This document shows positions 54,393 to 64,000 of a DNA stretch of 64,000 nt, one piece after another. The stretch is from Affinundibacterium fentianense (GTDB lineage: Bacteria; Pseudomonadota; Gammaproteobacteria; Burkholderiales; Burkholderiaceae_D), in NCBI RefSeq assembly GCF_018139545.1, contig NZ_JAGSPJ010000002.1:124001-188000 (forward strand), given 5' to 3'. How positions within the stretch are numbered: the first letter of the stretch is position 1; the number at the start of each line of letters is the position of its first letter. The notes beneath the pieces are model-generated. The model worked only from the letters and a program-made list of their open reading frames with translations. It searched no databases and was not told the DNA's origin. The position numbers were made by a program, and so were the translations under genes.

Positions 54393-55238
54393 ATGAACGA
54401 TTTAAGTCATCAAGCATTTCTAGCGCCAGCTTCAACAACAACTGAGATTCCGTTTTATCAGCCAGTTAGTAATGAATGCGTGCTATTTGAATTCGCTTAC
54501 CAACGCCAATTGCCCCTATTAATCAAAGGCCCGACAGGCTGCGGCAAGACGCGTTTCGTCGCACACATGGCGGCAAAATTGGCGCGTCCCTTAATTACCG
54601 TCGCTTGCCATGATGATTTAACTGCCGCAGATTTAGTCGGGCGTCACCTAATCGGCGACGGCGAGACTATCTGGTCGGATGGGCCGCTCACCCGTGCGGT
54701 ACGTCAAGGTGGTATTTGTTATTTGGATGAAATTGTCGAAGCGCGCAAAGACACCACGGTGGTCTTACATCCGTTGACGGATGACCGCCGCATACTTCCT
54801 ATCGAACGTACCGGCGAAGAACTGACTGCGCCAGATGAATTTATGCTGGTTGTATCGTACAACCCCGGCTATCAAAATTTATTAAAGAATCTCAAACCCT
54901 CGACCCGTCAACGTTTTTTAGCAATCCAGTTTGATTACCCCAATGCGGAATTAGAGCAAAGTATTTTGATGACAGAGACCGGCATTGATCTAGCTCTAGC
55001 GACACGTTTAGTCGATATCGCGCGCCGTTTCCGTCAACTCAAACAACATGATTTGGACGAAGCAGCATCTACCCGACTGCTAGTCTATGCCGCGAATCTG
55101 ATTGCGGCGGGCTGTCCCATCGTGGATGCTTGTGCAGCCGCGTTGGTTGAACCTCTGAGCGATGATTTAGACACAATTGCAGCCTTAATGGAAGTGATCA
55201 AACTACACTTTGGCAGCAGTAAAGGCAGCAATAAATAA
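54393..55238 (+). CDS. norQ: NorQ/CbbQ-type MoxR AAA+ ATPase
   Basis: Cytoplasmic AAA+ protein (281 aa) that works with NorD to activate NO reductase, probably by inserting the non-heme iron. Walker A GPTGCGKT (46-53), Walker B CYLDEIVEA (D111-E112), then the sensor region VVSYNPGYQ and the C-terminal CbbQ_C domain. It is preceded by the norB terminator, so it may have its own weak promoter or depend on read-through. It is followed after 14 bp by the small membrane protein gene. Confidence 0.95.
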   Translation: MNDLSHQAFLAPASTTTEIPFYQPVSNECVLFEFAYQRQLPLLIKGPTGCGKTRFVAHMAAKLARPLITVACHDDLTAADLVGRHLIGDGETIWSDGPLTRAVRQGGICYLDEIVEARKDTTVVLHPLTDDRRILPIERTGEELTAPDEFMLVVSYNPGYQNLLKNLKPSTRQRFLAIQFDYPNAELEQSILMTETGIDLALATRLVDIARRFRQLKQHDLDEAASTRLLVYAANLIAAGCPIVDACAAALVEPLSDDLDTIAALMEVIKLHFGSSKGSNK

Positions 55239-55252
55239 TAAGACGATATCAG

Positions 55253-55675
55253 ATGAAACATCCGATGAAAATTCTGGAACCCACCACATCAGAAATTCGC
55301 ATCGCGAGCGCGGCGGCGATTCTGTATTTACTGAATATTCTCTTGTTGCCCTTCATCGCTTTTGTCCTGCTGCTAGTTTTATATCAACGTCAGCGTCACA
55401 ATGTGTCGACACTAGTACAGTGCCACTTGATACAGGCTATGCGCGCCAGTATTTGCGCGGGATTGATGCTGATTTTAGTCAGCATCGGAATTTTATTATT
55501 CGGCAATTTACACGAAGTCAGCACCTGGATTATTTTTATCCTGTATGTCTTATGTGTGCATTCAGTGTTCATCTTATTTGGCGTCTTTGCCTTAACCAAA
55601 GCCCTATCCGGAAAATTATATTTCTATCCTCTGATTGGCAAATCGACCACGCATGGCGCCCATGATGGCAGCTAA
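55253..55675 (+). CDS. Small unknown membrane protein inside the nor cluster
   Basis: A 140-aa protein with three or four hydrophobic helices (about 18-45, 62-85 and 88-115) and a His-containing C-terminus. It is located between norQ (14 bp before) and the polyferredoxin (12 bp after), a tight spacing that implies shared transcription and function. It is not NorE (a larger cytochrome oxidase subunit III relative) nor NorF by length and sequence. The pattern of short helices recalls DUF4870-type membrane proteins, but the match is weak. A role in NO reductase assembly or quinol/NO handling is inferred from position only. Confidence 0.75.
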   Translation: MKHPMKILEPTTSEIRIASAAAILYLLNILLLPFIAFVLLLVLYQRQRHNVSTLVQCHLIQAMRASICAGLMLILVSIGILLFGNLHEVSTWIIFILYVLCVHSVFILFGVFALTKALSGKLYFYPLIGKSTTHGAHDGS

Positions 55676-55687
55676 ACGAGTATTAAC

Positions 55688-56713
55688 ATGCAAGTAAAAT
55701 CACATCTCGGTTTATGGGGAATCCCCGTTCAACAATGGCGTCGCTTCACGCAAGTCAGTTTCTTTTTATTGTTTGTATTCGCACCAATATTTGACCTCTT
55801 CCGCCTAGATCTTAATCTCAAACATTTCATTATTTTGGGGATGGATTGGACCTTGGGCCTGAATGATTTCGTGGCCGGCAAAGATACCGCCGGACAAGCA
55901 GCCAAAGCCATTTTTCTGCACGCAATTTTGCCGCTGATTTTACTGGCGGCGGGCGTCATCTACGTTGCGTGGAAATGGGGGCGGATTTATTGCGGCTGGT
56001 TGTGTCCACATTTTTCCATTGTCGAAACCATCAACCAAACTTTGCGTAAAGCGATAGGTAAGCAAAGTTTATGGGATAAGGAAGCGCTGCCTTCGCGCAA
56101 TCCAGATGGTACGCAAACTAAACCTGATGCAATCTGGTGGTTAGGCGTCATTCCTCTCACCATCATTTGTGCCATCACTTGGGCCACGGTATTACTCACT
56201 TATCTGCTCCCGCCTGCTGAGATCTACGGCAATCTTTGGCATGGGACCTTAACCCGCAGTCAAACTGTATTTTTAATTGCAGGTAGTATTGCCTTCTTTG
56301 TTGAGTTTATGTTTGCACGTCATCTATTTTGTCGCTACGCCTGTGCTTTGGGCTTATTTCAAAGTTTGGCATGGATGGGCAATGACAAAGCGATGGTAAT
56401 AGGCTTTAAACGTGAAAGAGCCAAAGATTGCTTTTCTTGTTACTCTGCTTGCGATCACGTTTGCCCGATGCGCCTCAACCCGCGCAACGTCAAACGCATG
56501 ATGTTCGCCTGCGTACAGTGTGGACAATGTACCGACGCCTGCACCCAAACGCAAAGTGACAATCCGCAAGGCAATTTACTCGAATGGGTGAACCAAGCTT
56601 ATGCCGAATCGGAAGCGGCATTGAATGGCAGTACTGCTCGTGTGATTCGAATTAAGCTAGAAAAGAATAATGTAATACCAATCCATAATTCGAACAAAAA
56701 GATTCCATCGTAA
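55688..56713 (+). CDS. NapH/CcoG-like 4Fe-4S polyferredoxin membrane protein
   Basis: Membrane protein (341 aa, about five helices) with ferredoxin-like clusters. Cys motifs: CGWLCP near residue 102 (as in NapH/CcoG/NosR), CFSCYSACDHVCPMR near 250 and CVQCGQCTDACTQ near 275, the last two matching 4Fe-4S sites. Relatives pass electrons from quinol (NapH) or reduce copper for oxidase assembly (CcoG/RdxA). In this setting it may supply electrons or metal for NO reductase maturation, which is an inference. It begins 12 bp after the small membrane gene. Confidence 0.85.
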   Translation: MQVKSHLGLWGIPVQQWRRFTQVSFFLLFVFAPIFDLFRLDLNLKHFIILGMDWTLGLNDFVAGKDTAGQAAKAIFLHAILPLILLAAGVIYVAWKWGRIYCGWLCPHFSIVETINQTLRKAIGKQSLWDKEALPSRNPDGTQTKPDAIWWLGVIPLTIICAITWATVLLTYLLPPAEIYGNLWHGTLTRSQTVFLIAGSIAFFVEFMFARHLFCRYACALGLFQSLAWMGNDKAMVIGFKRERAKDCFSCYSACDHVCPMRLNPRNVKRMMFACVQCGQCTDACTQTQSDNPQGNLLEWVNQAYAESEAALNGSTARVIRIKLEKNNVIPIHNSNKKIPS

Positions 56714-56869
56714 GCCTCAAAAAGTAACAGTATAGAGAAAGCATCGGATTGATAAAGCGGGCACAGCCCGCTTGGTACATCAAACAATTTAGGATTTACC
56801 AAGGCTTAGTGGCGCGAATTGCCACCACCCTACAAAAGCAATAAGAACTTCAAATATGAAAGTGTAGTA

Positions 56870-58726
56870 ATGGAAGAATATATAGGCGGCTTGTGGGATA
56901 AATTGATCACTCGTCTCGCATATCAGGGTTACCCAGAAGCCCGTGTAGAATTGGCACAGATGAAAAACATCGGGGCGACATTCTTTCGTGCGCTCGGTGG
57001 CGATCCTGGTATCAATCTACAATCAGGCTCTGCCAGCGCGCACGGTGCGCGTCGTAGTTGGCTAGAACGTATTGCTGGTATCGGTGAGAAAGCGGAACTC
57101 ACATGGGCAGATGAAACCACTTTACACCTACCCGCCTCTATCGATTACTTTCCAGAACGCGAACTCAATCGCGAATTGTACTTATGGCTGCTGGCATTAG
57201 TCGCCCATGATGTTGAGCCAGATGCCACCTACTTACAACGCAATCAAGCCGCGACCTTGGCCTTGCTGAGTGCATTCCCCTCTTTACAGGATCGTTATCA
57301 ACGTTTGGTAGAAGCGAGCTTGCTGCGCCGCCCTTATCCTAGTGAATTAAAAAAATACGAAGCAGAAAACGAATTACTACTACGTCAAGCGCTATTACAA
57401 CCGGGCAGCGTTCATGCTGAATTAAAAAAAGTCGGACGTAAAGAATTCAACTTCGTTCCTGTTCCACTGTGGTTGAATACGCCACCCAAGAATGCGATTA
57501 ATAATACCAAGCCCGCTAGCAAACTCACACCCGAGCAACCGCAAGGCAGCGCGGTGCAATCCGATACCGAACAACGCAAACGGATGGCAGAACGCACTGA
57601 CATGCCCGACAACCCTAGCCCCTTCATGCTGTTATTTCGCGCCGAGAGTTTATTTTCTTGGGCGGAGTATGTGAAGGTCAATCGCCCGCTAGATGAAGAT
57701 GATAATCCCGACGCACAAAGAGCGGCGAATGACTTTGATGTGATGAGCGTCGCCAACGATGGCAAGAGTACCGCGAGTCGGGTGCGCTTTGATCTCGATT
57801 TACCGGCCGAAGCCGATGACGATTTATTGCTAGCCGACGGCATTCTTTACCCAGAATGGCATTACAAAAAACAACAACTGCAAGAAAAGCATGCGCGCAT
57901 ACAAATGCTACTAGCACGCGATGCCGAAGCAATCGCCTTACCAGAACACTTACGCGCAACCGCCAAGCGCTTGCGCCAACAGTTTCAAAGCTTAACGCCA
58001 GAACGTCAACGTCTGCGTGGTCAACTTAGCGGCGACGATATCGATATTGATGCTTGTGTACGCTTTAGCGCAGAACGACGCGGTGCCAACAGCGGGTATG
58101 CCGTTGCAAGTCCCGGCCTGTATCTAGATAATCGCCAGCAAAGCCGCGACATGGCGTGCCTCTTACTCGCAGATTTATCGATGTCCACCGATACTTGGGT
58201 AAATAATCAAGCTCGCGTGATTGATGTGATACGCGACAGCCTTTATCTATTATGTGAAGCTTTATCCGCCACCCGTGATCGCTTCGCTATGTATGGATTT
58301 TCGTCAGTACGACGTGACAACGTGCGCTTTCACTTACTCAAAGGTTTCGACGAAAAATACAGTGATCAGATACGTGGTCGCCTAGCAGAAATCAAACCGG
58401 GCTTTTACACCCGTATGGGCGCGGCGATCCGACATGCTTCTGCCATTTTGCAACAACAAAAAAACGCGCGTCGTCTACTCTTCATTTTGACCGATGGCAA
58501 ACCCAACGATCTCGATCAATATGAAGGCCGCTATGGCATCGAAGACACGCGAGTTGCAATTCACGCTGCGCGTCAGTTAGGACTGATTCCTTTCTGCGTG
58601 ACGATTGATGAAAAAGCAGAAGATTATTTACCGCACCTGTTCGGAGCGAAAGGCTATATCGTCGTAAAAGATGCGACAGAGTTACCGCATCTTTTACCGC
58701 GCTTATATGCCGCACTGACTCAATAG
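56870..58726 (+). CDS. norD: NorD, VWA-domain NO reductase activation protein
   Basis: Cytoplasmic protein (618 aa) that partners NorQ in activation of NO reductase. The C-terminal von Willebrand A domain (about 425-618) has the metal site DLSMS (MIDAS) in CLLLADLSMSTDTWV, plus FILTDGKPNDLDQYEGRYG. The N-terminal part is helical and has a low-complexity acidic middle. The frame begins at 56819, but the ATG at 56870 gives the usual MEEYIGGLWD start. A hairpin AAGCGGG/CCCGCTT (56755-56761 with 56767-56773) sits in the 156-bp gap before it and may mark processing or a weak terminator. Confidence 0.93.
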   Translation: MEEYIGGLWDKLITRLAYQGYPEARVELAQMKNIGATFFRALGGDPGINLQSGSASAHGARRSWLERIAGIGEKAELTWADETTLHLPASIDYFPERELNRELYLWLLALVAHDVEPDATYLQRNQAATLALLSAFPSLQDRYQRLVEASLLRRPYPSELKKYEAENELLLRQALLQPGSVHAELKKVGRKEFNFVPVPLWLNTPPKNAINNTKPASKLTPEQPQGSAVQSDTEQRKRMAERTDMPDNPSPFMLLFRAESLFSWAEYVKVNRPLDEDDNPDAQRAANDFDVMSVANDGKSTASRVRFDLDLPAEADDDLLLADGILYPEWHYKKQQLQEKHARIQMLLARDAEAIALPEHLRATAKRLRQQFQSLTPERQRLRGQLSGDDIDIDACVRFSAERRGANSGYAVASPGLYLDNRQQSRDMACLLLADLSMSTDTWVNNQARVIDVIRDSLYLLCEALSATRDRFAMYGFSSVRRDNVRFHLLKGFDEKYSDQIRGRLAEIKPGFYTRMGAAIRHASAILQQQKNARRLLFILTDGKPNDLDQYEGRYGIEDTRVAIHAARQLGLIPFCVTIDEKAEDYLPHLFGAKGYIVVKDATELPHLLPRLYAALTQ

Positions 58727-58973
58727 CAGAGCTAGCGTCGATTTGACACTATCTAAATAAACCATCTACAATCCGCCTCACGGGTGCGAAGGGGCGCCCT
58801 CCCGCACAAGACGCGTTCACCCTCAATCCTTCATTTGATGTGATTTCACCATTTCGTTTGACGTCAGCGGGCCGTCAATAAACGAGACGGAGATTAATCA
58901 TGTCATTACCCAGATTCTATTTACAAAATCAAACTTTACCTAGCCAATGCTCCTCATTTTTGGAGGAACAGAC

Positions 58974-59480
58974 ATGAACATCGTATTGAATGAATTAAAG
59001 ATAAAAGCGACGTTTCTGCACAAAAAAATCGAGCTTGACGATCAAACCACGCTCACCTTAATCAAGAAACTCAGTCGACAACGTCGCTGGCCTGTTCCTG
59101 AACAATGGCAACACAAACATTGCTTAAATCTGATTGCAGCAAAGTATGGTTTTCACGATTGGCAGCACGCTCATCACATTTTCTCTGGATTAGCAAAAAT
59201 AGGAGAAGATATGGGCGATTTTTGGCAAGAAAATTTAGGCTTTATCAATCATTGGTTTGCCAGCTATCAAGAAGCTTTGGATTACTTGGCGCAAGATAAA
59301 AACGCCTATTTACTGCCGTATCGACAGCAATTTATGGTTGTCAAATCTGAATACCTTGAAGCTCTCCACTTTCAACCCAATCATATTTGCTGGCTTCAAT
59401 TTGAACGCAATTTATGCTCGGCATACGGCAGTGACTCGTGGTTAGAATTAGCTTTGTATCGATTGAAGCAACTGGGCTAG
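58974..59480 (+). CDS. Hypothetical protein following norD
   Basis: A 168-aa soluble protein that I do not recognise with certainty. The first 75 residues include a compact motif LIKKLSRQRRWPVPEQWQHKHCLNLIAAKYGFHDWQHAHHIF, resembling the short helical module that precedes glyoxalase-superfamily and other toxin/DNA-related domains. The rest is rich in Trp, Tyr and His. GGAGGAACAGAC before ATG 58974 is a strong ribosome-binding site. It lies 247 bp after norD and may be cotranscribed with it. Function unknown. Confidence 0.6.
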   Translation: MNIVLNELKIKATFLHKKIELDDQTTLTLIKKLSRQRRWPVPEQWQHKHCLNLIAAKYGFHDWQHAHHIFSGLAKIGEDMGDFWQENLGFINHWFASYQEALDYLAQDKNAYLLPYRQQFMVVKSEYLEALHFQPNHICWLQFERNLCSAYGSDSWLELALYRLKQLG

Positions 59481-59617
59481 CGTACTTATTGCTGATGAAT
59501 GTGTTTATTAACGTCATCGCAATGATGGGAATTAAAAAGCGCTTTAATTCCCATTTTCCTTCTTCTGATTCAGGCAAGAAGGAACAATAAAAATTGTGGG
59601 CGCGATTTTAGATTGCC

Positions 59618-59629
59618 GCACCAACCTAC
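59618..59629 (-). repeat. Dispersed GTAGGTTGGTGC repeat, copy 2
   Basis: An exact, inverted copy of the 12-mer at 49889-49900. It sits in the 528-bp stretch between the unknown gene after norD and the AT-rich gene at 60009. Confidence 0.55.
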
Positions 59630-59705
59630 AAGAACTAACTTATTTTTACCCGAATCGCGTGCTCCTCGCTCACATTAGAAACTGCTAACAGAACGGCTTA
59701 TGCAA

Positions 59706-59891
59706 TCATTGATCTTTCACTGGCACCTGATCGATCATCTTGTTTTGCAAGACCTTGATCATCTCTGTTAAACGTAAAACGGGATATACCGTCTCTGTTT
59801 CGATTTCCTTATGCGTGCTTGCAGCATCTGCAGATATCAATCCTGATTGCGGGCCAAAGCGTGCAGTATAAATACGTGCATTACCTTTCAA
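59706..59891 (-). pseudogene. Possible gene remnant or small protein (61 aa)
   Basis: A minus-strand frame with codon use like real genes. It encodes a short peptide with FGPQSGLISADAASTHKEIE and MIKVLQNKMIDQ near the end. It looks like the C-terminal part of a larger protein whose front is missing. No ribosome-binding site of note. I cannot name a parent family. Confidence 0.3.
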
Positions 59892-60008
59892 TGCTGAAAG
59901 GTATATTGATAAAATTCACGGTTGATGCAAATCGTCACAATCTTATTCTCGAATAGTAAGAGCATGTTTGTACAGATTTAGTAAATCAAATGATTGGAGA
60001 AACGAAAT

Positions 60009-60752
60009 ATGGAGAATAATTTATTGTCGTATATGAGGCTTGTCAATATTAAATATTTTCTATTTAGACAGATAACGTTCGAGCGGCGAGCCAAATTTCT
60101 GCAATACATGTTCAATTTTCTGACCTCAGTTTTTCTTGGGACGAATTTAGTTGCATGCGAGAGAACGGGACAAACATTTTACATCGATCGTGCGAATGGA
60201 ATCTATTCGAAGGATCCATCGCAAGCTGTTGAAATTTCTATTGACGGCTTCAGATTTTCTATTCCCGGTGGATACTTAAATAGTGTTGGGCGATGGAATA
60301 ACGAAACATTAACTTTTGATGGGAATTTTTATTTTGAAATGGATGCTGAATCGCTTTTACCGATTACAAAGAAAAGTCGTAAGAGAATTTGGGGCGGGGT
60401 TGTACCTCGAACGGCAAAGGTTTGGGGTGAAGCAGCGGAATTAAATCAATTGTTAAACGGGACACATCCATATTTGCATGCTGAGCGAGCTCCACATTTG
60501 GATCAGAATGGATTAATAGGTTATCTAGCGAACGGCTATGAGATATATGTAGATCGTCTGGGTAGTGGGGAAATCATTATTTGGCGTTGCACTGTCAGTG
60601 AAGCATTGCGCACTCCTTTCTGTGAAAATCGATCGATTTTCACAGGTCTTCAGTTGACAATTTTTTACAATAAAAATGACGTTTTAGCCTCACCACGAAA
60701 AAATCTTGAAGTAATCAAAGTACTTAAAACGCAACTTAAAGAGAATAAATGA
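60009..60752 (+). CDS. Unrecognised AT-rich protein, possible lipoprotein
   Basis: A 247-aa protein, distinctly AT-rich compared with nor and nir on either side. There is a hydrophobic segment ending in a lipobox-like LVAC (FLTSVFLGTNLVAC, about residues 37-50), but it is preceded by a long N-terminal stretch. The real start may be a later Met, for example in QYMFNFL. The rest looks beta-rich with GFRFSIPGGYLNSVGRW. GGAG lies upstream of ATG 60009. It abuts the truncated SGNH gene, suggesting insertion by transfer. Function unknown. Confidence 0.55.
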   Translation: MENNLLSYMRLVNIKYFLFRQITFERRAKFLQYMFNFLTSVFLGTNLVACERTGQTFYIDRANGIYSKDPSQAVEISIDGFRFSIPGGYLNSVGRWNNETLTFDGNFYFEMDAESLLPITKKSRKRIWGGVVPRTAKVWGEAAELNQLLNGTHPYLHAERAPHLDQNGLIGYLANGYEIYVDRLGSGEIIIWRCTVSEALRTPFCENRSIFTGLQLTIFYNKNDVLASPRKNLEVIKVLKTQLKENK

Positions 60753-60785
60753 TGCCTACAAATAGCACCACTATACCACCAGCGA

Positions 60786-61262
60786 TTATTGATCAATAAT
60801 GCGCGATGCCCCTGGATTAAGCTGATAGCTTCCAAGAAAAAATATTTTCATTCCAGCATTTTTTGCGATCGAAGCAAGCGACGTCAAAGCGAACTCTGCA
60901 TCGCTTTGTGCAGACTCTCCGAACGCTCCTATCAAATCTCCACCTCGTTCCTGAATTACAATTCCATCATAATGATGAGTTTGCATCGCTCGCACGAGCG
61001 TCTCATCCTTTAATCGATCAGTTAAAGTTGCACCACCCTGTACCAGCATGTCGGCTTGAACAGCATGACCATTATTGCTACTTAAAGTGGAGAAGACAGC
61101 AGGAATGTTGCCCACATAAGTAAGACTATTTCCAACAAAAAGAACGCGTTTTATCGAGCTATGAGCTTGAGCATAAGGCAAACGGAGTGTTGTAAATGCA
61201 TGCAAATTCGTCGCCAACACGAGAGCCGAAATAGCGCACAAGATGCGAATCAAAAACTGCAT
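60786..61262 (-). pseudogene. Truncated SGNH/GDSL hydrolase
   Basis: The 158-aa frame holds the N-terminal part of an exported SGNH hydrolase: signal peptide (about 1-22), block I FVGNSLTYVGNIPAVF with the nucleophile Ser, the Gly-containing region MLVQGGATL and a VIQERGGDLIG segment. It ends abruptly after ASRIIDQ without the C-terminal DxxH catalytic pair, and full members are about 240-260 aa. The next sequence in any minus-strand frame does not continue the domain. Best read as a pseudogene cut by the adjacent AT-rich segment. Confidence 0.7.
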
Positions 61263-61599
61263 AAATTACCTCAACTTCCGACAAAAATATAAGCGCTCCC
61301 TAACCCTGGCAACGCTAAGGAAATGCAACGAACAAAGTCAATACTGACAGCAAAACTTTGCTAACTCATTCATGCTCCAAGTGCATATCAGGATGGACAG
61401 GGAAAATACAAGTCCATAAATAACTGGGCCTTGCAAGTTAAAACATATCGCGCACACAAATGGGGTTCCTCGATTGCGTAGAGAATATGAATTCTCATCT
61501 ATGAGCGTTGTATTTTTTCACGATTTTTTTTGAACTCCGCGTGCCAACTTCGCCCTAAGTTTTGATCTATCACAGACATTCCTCGAATCAATTCTTTTC

Positions 61600-61641
61600 T
61601 TGACCGCAGTCAATGAATTGCAAAAAACAGCAGAGTAGCCT
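61600..61641 (+). promoter_or_regulatory. FNR/Dnr-type box plus -10 element of nirS
   Basis: Perfect palindrome TTGAC-CGCA-GTCAA (61600-61613), exactly 22 bp, then TAGCCT (61636-61641), keeping the three most conserved -10 bases. The predicted start near 61648 gives a leader of about 149 nt. Core bases TTGACYGCARTCAA are shared with the norC site. The rest of the 61263-61796 gap shows no gene. Confidence 0.75.
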
Positions 61642-61754
61642 GAGACCATTCGCACTGCAATCGTTCCGAGTTTCACAACCAAAAATCACATCAATCAAAA
61701 AGAAAACCAGCAATACATCATCGATTAACGCAAGGTCGTTTTTATCAAAATTAA

Positions 61755-63545
<1,791 letters not shown>

Positions 63546-63555
63546 GGAGAAATCG

Positions 63556-63876
63556 ATGAAATTCACCCTTTCAACTTTGTTAGCGACATGTGCATTGGCA
63601 GTAGCAAGCCTACCTGCGATGGCCGACACAGGCGCGGATCTAACTAAGAAAAACAACTGTATGAATTGTCATGGCGTCGATAAGAAGATCGTAGGCCCGG
63701 CATTCAAAGACATTGCCAAGAAATATAAAGGGAATGCCGATGCAGTTGCACTGTTGTCCAAGAAAGTAAAAGATGGCGGCAGCGGTGTGTGGGGTCCAAT
63801 TCCTATGTCGCCAAATAAAGCCGTCAGCGATGCGGACATTAAAGTGATGGTGGAATACGTGTTGGCCATGAACTAA
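63556..63876 (+). CDS. nirM: Cytochrome c551 (NirM type)
   Basis: Small periplasmic class I cytochrome c (106 aa precursor, about 82 aa mature), the likely electron donor to NirS. Signal peptide about 1-23 (ending PAMA). Heme-binding CMNCH (35-39) and axial Met in PIPMSPN (M84). GAGGAGAAATCG precedes the ATG, which lies 10 bp after nirS, so both are on one mRNA. Name NirM rests on position and type; a NirC-like role is the alternative. Confidence 0.9.
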   Translation: MKFTLSTLLATCALAVASLPAMADTGADLTKKNNCMNCHGVDKKIVGPAFKDIAKKYKGNADAVALLSKKVKDGGSGVWGPIPMSPNKAVSDADIKVMVEYVLAMN

Positions 63877-63885
63877 AACGCGTAA

Positions 63886-63907
63886 TGGAGTGCAGCGCTG
63901 CACTCCA
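63886..63907. repeat. Perfect 22-bp palindrome after nirM
   Basis: TGGAGTGCAGC directly followed by its reverse complement, with no spacer, 9 bp after the nirM stop. It could be an mRNA-stabilising hairpin or a recombination or operator site. Confidence 0.8.
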
Positions 63908-63926
63908 CTACGCGCAGTTCACATTC

Positions 63927-63960
63927 AAGCGTACAGAGAACTAATCTGTACGCTTTTTTT
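63927..63960 (+). terminator. Terminator after nirM
   Basis: Ten-bp stem AAGCGTACAG/CTGTACGCTT (63927-63936 with 63946-63955), 9-nt loop, then a run of seven T. It ends the nirS-nirM transcript. Confidence 0.92.
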
Positions 63961-64000
63961 ATATTTACCAGTTCATTGTTAGGCATATTCACTGATAGAC

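Noticed and set aside
58833-58886. FNR-like TTGATGTGATTTCA and the nearby TTGAC...GTCAA palindrome before the post-norD gene
   Set aside because: The first matches only half of the consensus in the second arm; the second has an 11-bp gap between half sites, too long for FNR/Dnr.

Overview
The window looks like chromosomal DNA of a betaproteobacterium of the order Burkholderiales, most likely family Oxalobacteraceae (an Undibacterium- or Herminiimonas-like genus). This is inferred from gene order and protein style: rplM-rpsI with argC, a DUF6776 gene, a bactofilin gene and erpA; polA divergent from a LOG-family gene next to a DUF2782 gene, thrB and a BPSS1780-type membrane gene; pilS-pilR-ampD; a long (975 aa) NrdA; and two Ala/Lys/Pro-rich histone-like proteins. 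Base composition is moderate. No tRNA, rRNA, CRISPR array, integrase or transposase was found.

Layout. 1-2.3 kb: the 3' end of a GH13 alpha-amylase gene and an ompW-type porin gene. 2.5-6.8 kb: glycolate oxidase genes glcD, glcE, glcF (minus strand). 7-10.7 kb: erpA, bactofilin, DUF6776, argC, rpsI, rplM. 11.3-18 kb: an OsmC-like protein, the thrB group, a LOG protein and polA. 18-30 kb: a more accessory stretch with a subclass B3 metallo-beta-lactamase, an M28 peptidase, a CorC/HlyC-type protein, a solute-binding protein and several unrecognised exported or membrane proteins. 30-44 kb: a DHH phosphoesterase, DUF4139, YggT, a histone H1-like repeat protein, nrdA-nrdB under a pair of NrdR boxes, ampD, pilR-pilS, a PP0621-type protein and a CcsA-like protein. 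44-52 kb: an S46 peptidase, an unknown membrane protein, ffh, a SWIB-domain protein and rlmF. 52.4-63.9 kb: a denitrification region with norC-norB, norQ, a small unknown membrane protein, a polyferredoxin, norD, then nirS-nirM.

Functional links. Nitrite is reduced to NO by NirS, probably with electrons from the cytochrome c NirM, and NO to N2O by NorCB, with NorQ/NorD as maturation factors. No heme d1 genes, NO sensor or N2O reductase lie in the window. The clearest regulatory signal is a family of FNR/Dnr-type palindromes (TTGA[T/C]-N4-[A/G/C]TCAA) upstream of ompW, norC and nirS. In all three cases a TAnnnT -10 element starts exactly 22 bp after the box, which is class II activation geometry centred near -41.5. 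The window therefore appears to hold an oxygen- or NO-responsive regulon that includes an outer-membrane protein.

I did not find a clear-cut new defence or mobile system. The best leads for undescribed biology are the unknown genes inside the nor cluster, the terminator-like hairpin in the norC leader, a candidate small RNA between rplM and the OsmC gene, the degraded or inserted segment at 59.5-61.3 kb, and the unknown exported proteins at 26-30 kb. Start codons were chosen by ribosome-binding site and family N-terminus, so several genes are shorter than the longest open frame.
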